DNA of 64,000 bases from JAHOYW01 sp963664605 (lineage in GTDB: Bacteria > Verrucomicrobiota > Lentisphaeria > Victivallales > Victivallaceae). The notes beneath the pieces are model-generated. The model was not told the DNA's origin and did not search any database. It saw only the letters and a program-made list of their open reading frames with translations. The position numbers and the translations under genes were made by a program. Positions within the stretch are counted from its first letter, which is position 1, and each line of letters starts with the position of its first letter. Below, in pieces: positions 61,513 through 64,000 of the stretch. The stretch covers positions 3,224,001 to 3,288,000 of the forward strand of contig OY761536.1 of the NCBI GenBank assembly GCA_963664605.1, in the 5' to 3' direction.

Positions 61513-62292
61513 TTATCGCCAAAATCCTGAAGTTGGAGTATCTTCATCATAATAATAACGAAGCGGATAGACATTACCGGCGCTCTGGTCATAACGGACG
61601 CTGCGGAGATAATATTTCTCAAAGTCCTCCTTGTGTGATGATTCAACATGACCGTCAACCAAAGCTACATTCGAAACAAAGTTATGCGCTTTAACCAATG
61701 CGTGTCCGGGGCTACCCGGGTTCCATGGATCATTACATCCATAATAAAGACCAAATTTTGAGGATGAAGTTGTTACACTTTCCCCTAGCAATATCTGAAT
61801 GCTGGGCTGATCAATTTTTCCCAGGCGTATTTTGGTAAGATATACTCCTCCTTTCCAATTTCCGAAACCCGTTTTTATTCCGACATATCTCGTCAGAGTA
61901 TAACTTCTATTCATTGTATTCATGATAGAGGCAACAGTACCAGAACTGGCGGCATTGGTTCCATACGGGTATATAGAAGGACAAAACATTGTCGCTGGAG
62001 CATGAAATTTAGGCATGGGGAGGTATTTTCCCAAAATCAACGCACCTGACCATGCTCTGTCATCCCATCCGGAATTATGAGTTATTTCCAGCATTGTACC
62101 GTCATAGTCCGTAGAATACATCAACAGAGCTGTGACACATTGTTTCATATTGCTGACACATGTAATGGTTTTAGCGCGATTTCGTGCTTTAGTCAAGGCC
62201 GGTAATACCATGCTGGCCAGGATCGCTATGATGGCGATCACAACGAGGAGTTCGATAAGTGTGAATGCTTTTACTTGACGGTTACTTTTCAT
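61513..62292 (-). CDS. H-x9-DG pseudopilin-like exported protein
   Basis: A 259-residue type IV pilin-like protein. The leader KSNRQVKA precedes FTLIELLVVIAIIAILASMV (Glu5 present, Ala at -1). The mature domain has CVSNMKQCVTALLMYSTDYD, and CPSIYPYG lies near residue 105. The C-terminus carries H-x9-DG exactly: HNFVSNVALVDGHVE near residue 220. Such proteins are greatly expanded in Lentisphaerae and Planctomycetes; their role is unknown. AAGGAGA precedes the ATG. It lies 17 bases after the GntR regulator and before two giant GH123-like genes, so it is part of the glycan operon, not of the secretion operon at 5-16 kb. Confidence 0.88.
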   Translation of the reverse strand: MKSNRQVKAFTLIELLVVIAIIAILASMVLPALTKARNRAKTITCVSNMKQCVTALLMYSTDYDGTMLEITHNSGWDDRAWSGALILGKYLPMPKFHAPATMFCPSIYPYGTNAASSGTVASIMNTMNRSYTLTRYVGIKTGFGNWKGGVYLTKIRLGKIDQPSIQILLGESVTTSSSKFGLYYGCNDPWNPGSPGHALVKAHNFVSNVALVDGHVESSHKEDFEKYYLRSVRYDQSAGNVYPLRYYYDEDTPTSGFWR

Positions 62293-62309
62293 GGTAACGT
62301 CTCCTTATT

Positions 62310-63410
62310 TTATTGGTTTATATCTTTAACCGATTTTCTTTCAATAAGTTTTGCCTGCAGAAAATATTTTTCATAAGACCTGCATTTACCGGCAAGAATA
62401 TCTTCCAGCAACTGCACCGCTTTATAGCCCATCTGACGCTTAGATTGTGAAATTGTCGTCAACGGCACTTCCATCCCGGCAGTACCTTCATCATTGTCAA
62501 GCCCTATCAAAGACACATCTTCAGGAACCCTTATTCCACGTTTTGCGAATTCATTTGAAAGCCTTATAGCTAAACCGTCACAGTACGTAAACACCGCGGT
62601 TGGACTCTCAACACCTTCTGAGAAAAGATTCCAGAAATCTGCGCGTTCCTTCTCGTAGTCACAGTTACCGGCAACAGGTTCCAGACAGTAAGTAGCCGGT
62701 TCCAGATCATGCATACGCATTGTCCGTTCATAACCTTTTTTACGTCCAATAGTGGAAGAATTAATATCTCCTGTTAAATGAACAATTTTACGATGTCCCT
62801 TATTTATTAAGTATTCTGTAGCTTGTATCGCAGCGTCTTCATTATCGGATGTCACAGAAAAACATGGGCGGTGCAGTGGATAGGTATCAAGAAAAACGAT
62901 GGGATATGACTGCTCGAGTAGATGGTCTACTACTTTTGTCACCTCTTCGTCATGATGTGAAATGAGAATAATTCCATTTTGCCGTTCCGCAACATCGCGT
63001 AAAACAGTTTCTTCCTTGAATTTCGGAATCCATACATGATGGGTTTCAAGAGAATAATGTTCTGAATCGATACCCTCCATCACCCCAACTGTAATATCTT
63101 TCATAAACGCGTCATTTTGCCAAAACGGGGTAATGAACGCGATTTTGCTTCTGCCGTTCTTCTTTGGAAAAATTTTTGTTGAAATCTCAAAACCTGAATC
63201 AACTTTTACGAAAGTCCCTTTCCCCTGGGTTTTATAAAGAATATCCTGTTCGACCAATCCATTAACGGCTTTATTTATAGTCATGGGGCTTACTTCGAGT
63301 ATTTTTGCAAATTCAGCAATAGTCGGCAGCAGATCCCCCTGGCGCATACCATTTCCGATCATATTTAAAATATAATCCTGCACCGATTTCTGTTTAGGGG
63401 ATATTTTCAT
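62310..63410 (-). CDS. GntR regulator with LacI-type sensor domain, operon leader
   Basis: A 366-residue transcription factor. The winged helix occupies residues about 1-70 (KSVQDYILNMIGNGMRQGDL, FAKILEVSPMTINKAVNGLV). Residues about 85-360 form a LacI-type ligand domain with SKIAFITPFWQND, KGHRKIVHLTGDINSSTIGR and the terminal LTTISQSKRQMGYKAVQLL. The ligand is probably a sugar released from the target glycan. The ATG at 63410 has GGAAGA upstream; a longer frame starting with TTG at 63443 overlaps the promoter. Its promoter carries an inverted repeat, implying autoregulation and control of the whole operon. Confidence 0.9.
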   Translation of the reverse strand: MKISPKQKSVQDYILNMIGNGMRQGDLLPTIAEFAKILEVSPMTINKAVNGLVEQDILYKTQGKGTFVKVDSGFEISTKIFPKKNGRSKIAFITPFWQNDAFMKDITVGVMEGIDSEHYSLETHHVWIPKFKEETVLRDVAERQNGIILISHHDEEVTKVVDHLLEQSYPIVFLDTYPLHRPCFSVTSDNEDAAIQATEYLINKGHRKIVHLTGDINSSTIGRKKGYERTMRMHDLEPATYCLEPVAGNCDYEKERADFWNLFSEGVESPTAVFTYCDGLAIRLSNEFAKRGIRVPEDVSLIGLDNDEGTAGMEVPLTTISQSKRQMGYKAVQLLEDILAGKCRSYEKYFLQAKLIERKSVKDINQ

Positions 63411-63451
63411 ATCTAAAATCTTCCATTTGCGTTTACTTATCAATACTATAT

Positions 63452-63490
63452 ATCATAATGCAAAAAACATATTTTGTCAACAGCAAAATG
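63452..63490 (-). promoter_or_regulatory. Strong promoter with overlapping operator for the glycan operon
   Basis: On the minus strand TTGACA, 17 bases, TATGAT: consensus -35 and 5 of 6 at -10. The inverted repeat ATTTTG-N7-CAAAAT (63471-63489) covers the -35 box. This is the geometry of a repressor site and fits autoregulation by the GntR protein. Confidence 0.72.
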
Positions 63491-63711
63491 TATATTTTTA
63501 TCTATTTTATATGAATTCATCTAAAAAATACAATATGTCCCCTGATCTTACCATGAGATGCTTGCAAATAACGCCGTGTACAAGTTCTTCTGGTATTTAA
63601 CAACTAAATGGAAGGCGAGGTTTCGGCTTAAATGGACTCTCGCCCTCACAAAATGGGCAATTGCCAATCAATGTTTAAGTAAGCATAATAAAAAACTTGG
63701 AAATATGATAT
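63491..63711. other. Intergenic region without a supportable gene
   Basis: A plus-strand frame at 63558-63809 has no ribosome site, no family resemblance and overlaps the antisense DUF4105 gene. Nothing else was seen in this segment. Confidence 0.4.
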
Positions 63712-64000
63712 TTATGAAGAACGGGGATTTTTCATGCCACTGTCAGGCGGACGTATTTTCCGCGAAAAATTTACCGCCGCATCCGGATCATCTTCAACAT
63801 ACTGGTTAATATGGCGGCGCTTTCTCAGTTCTTTAAACGGAAATCCTCCGGTTATAAGAACGTTTTTGTCATAAAGCAGTTCGTCGGAATAACCATTCAT
63901 TAGAAAGCGGTAATCAAAATGATACTGCCTCCCCTGCGCCTCTCGCAAATCCGCCAGCAGGGTCGTCAGGCAGTTCTGCTTTAAGGTGTTGTAGAAACGC
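63712..64000 (-). CDS. C-terminal part of DUF4105/Lnb N-terminal-domain-like protein (cut by window end)
   Basis: The minus-strand frame is open to the window end; 95 residues are seen, ending at TAA. The visible sequence has RFYNTLKQNCLTTLLADL, then FDYRFLMNGYSDELLYD and FPFKELRKRRHIN. The N-C-x-T segment and the F-x-x-L-x-R-x-x-x-I ending resemble Lnb N-terminal periplasmic domain (DUF4105) proteins, papain-like enzymes of the envelope. The start and signal peptide lie beyond the window. It is transcribed toward the glycan operon but separated from it by a strong promoter and about 300 bases. Confidence 0.62.
   Translation of the reverse strand, partial: RFYNTLKQNCLTTLLADLREAQGRQYHFDYRFLMNGYSDELLYDKNVLITGGFPFKELRKRRHINQYVEDDPDAAVNFSRKIRPPDSGMKNPRSS

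Noticed and set aside
63558..63809. 83-codon plus-strand frame
   Set aside because: No ribosome site or recognisable domain; its second half is antisense to the DUF4105-like gene.

Overview
The window most resembles a member of the Lentisphaerae (Victivallales-like) within the PVC superphylum. The reasons are indirect. One pilin-like protein combines an FTLIELLVVIAIIAI leader with a C-terminal H-x9-DG motif, a combination common in Lentisphaerae and Planctomycetes. There are several GH123/DUF4091-type proteins, a DUF4838 protein and two GntR regulators with LacI-type sensor domains. The DNA is AT-rich with many small lipoproteins. No rRNA gene or universal marker is present, so the assignment is an inference.

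Region 1 (1-5.3 kb): the 3' part of purD, a small lipoprotein, a fused pabB-pabC folate gene, a Sel1-repeat protein, tRNA-Ser(GCU), and a Lys-rich lipoprotein made of four 58-residue tandem repeats. Region 2 (5.4-16.3 kb, minus strand): a compact type II secretion-like operon in the order L-M-C-D-E-F-(zinc-ribbon lipoprotein)-G-H-I-J-K, with ATGA stop/start overlaps between several genes. No prepilin peptidase lies in the window. Region 3 (16.8-38.5 kb): housekeeping and metabolic genes. These are two surface or envelope proteins, an NCS2 permease, tmk-holB, a single-domain AICAR transformylase, recD2, a GSCFA protein, a Xre-cupin regulator divergent from tdh-kbl, a DUF3089 hydrolase, an orphan OppC-like permease, a sugar isomerase/oxidoreductase pair divergent from a GntR regulator, an NT-HEPN fusion, dapA-ispH, a left-handed beta-helix acyltransferase-like protein and a STAS protein.

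Region 4 (38.5-39.4 kb) is a junction. It holds a 67-codon remnant of a sulfatase C-terminus, a tandem GGGGGACCTTT repeat and three tRNAs (Gly, Tyr, Arg). Region 5 (39.5-63.5 kb, minus strand) is a large accessory glycan-degradation locus. A GntR regulator with a near-consensus promoter overlapped by an inverted repeat leads a probable 11-gene operon: regulator, H-x9-DG pseudopilin, two large exported GH123-like proteins, an exported TPR protein, then six leaderless enzymes (PL22-like propeller, GH20-like, DUF4838, GH2, GH123-like, a helical toroid-like protein). An exported beta-helix/LamG protein follows after a gap. The locus contains no transporter.

As a working model, exported GH123-like proteins and the pseudopilin act at or outside the outer membrane, perhaps through the type II system of region 2. 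Imported oligosaccharides are then finished in the cytoplasm. Three GH123-like D-E pairs plus a GH20 D-E pair, a beta-glucuronidase-like GH2, a uronate-lyase-like propeller and a sulfatase remnant point to a glycan containing N-acetylhexosamine and hexuronate. The substrate is inferred, not shown. The window ends in the 3' part of a DUF4105/Lnb-like gene.
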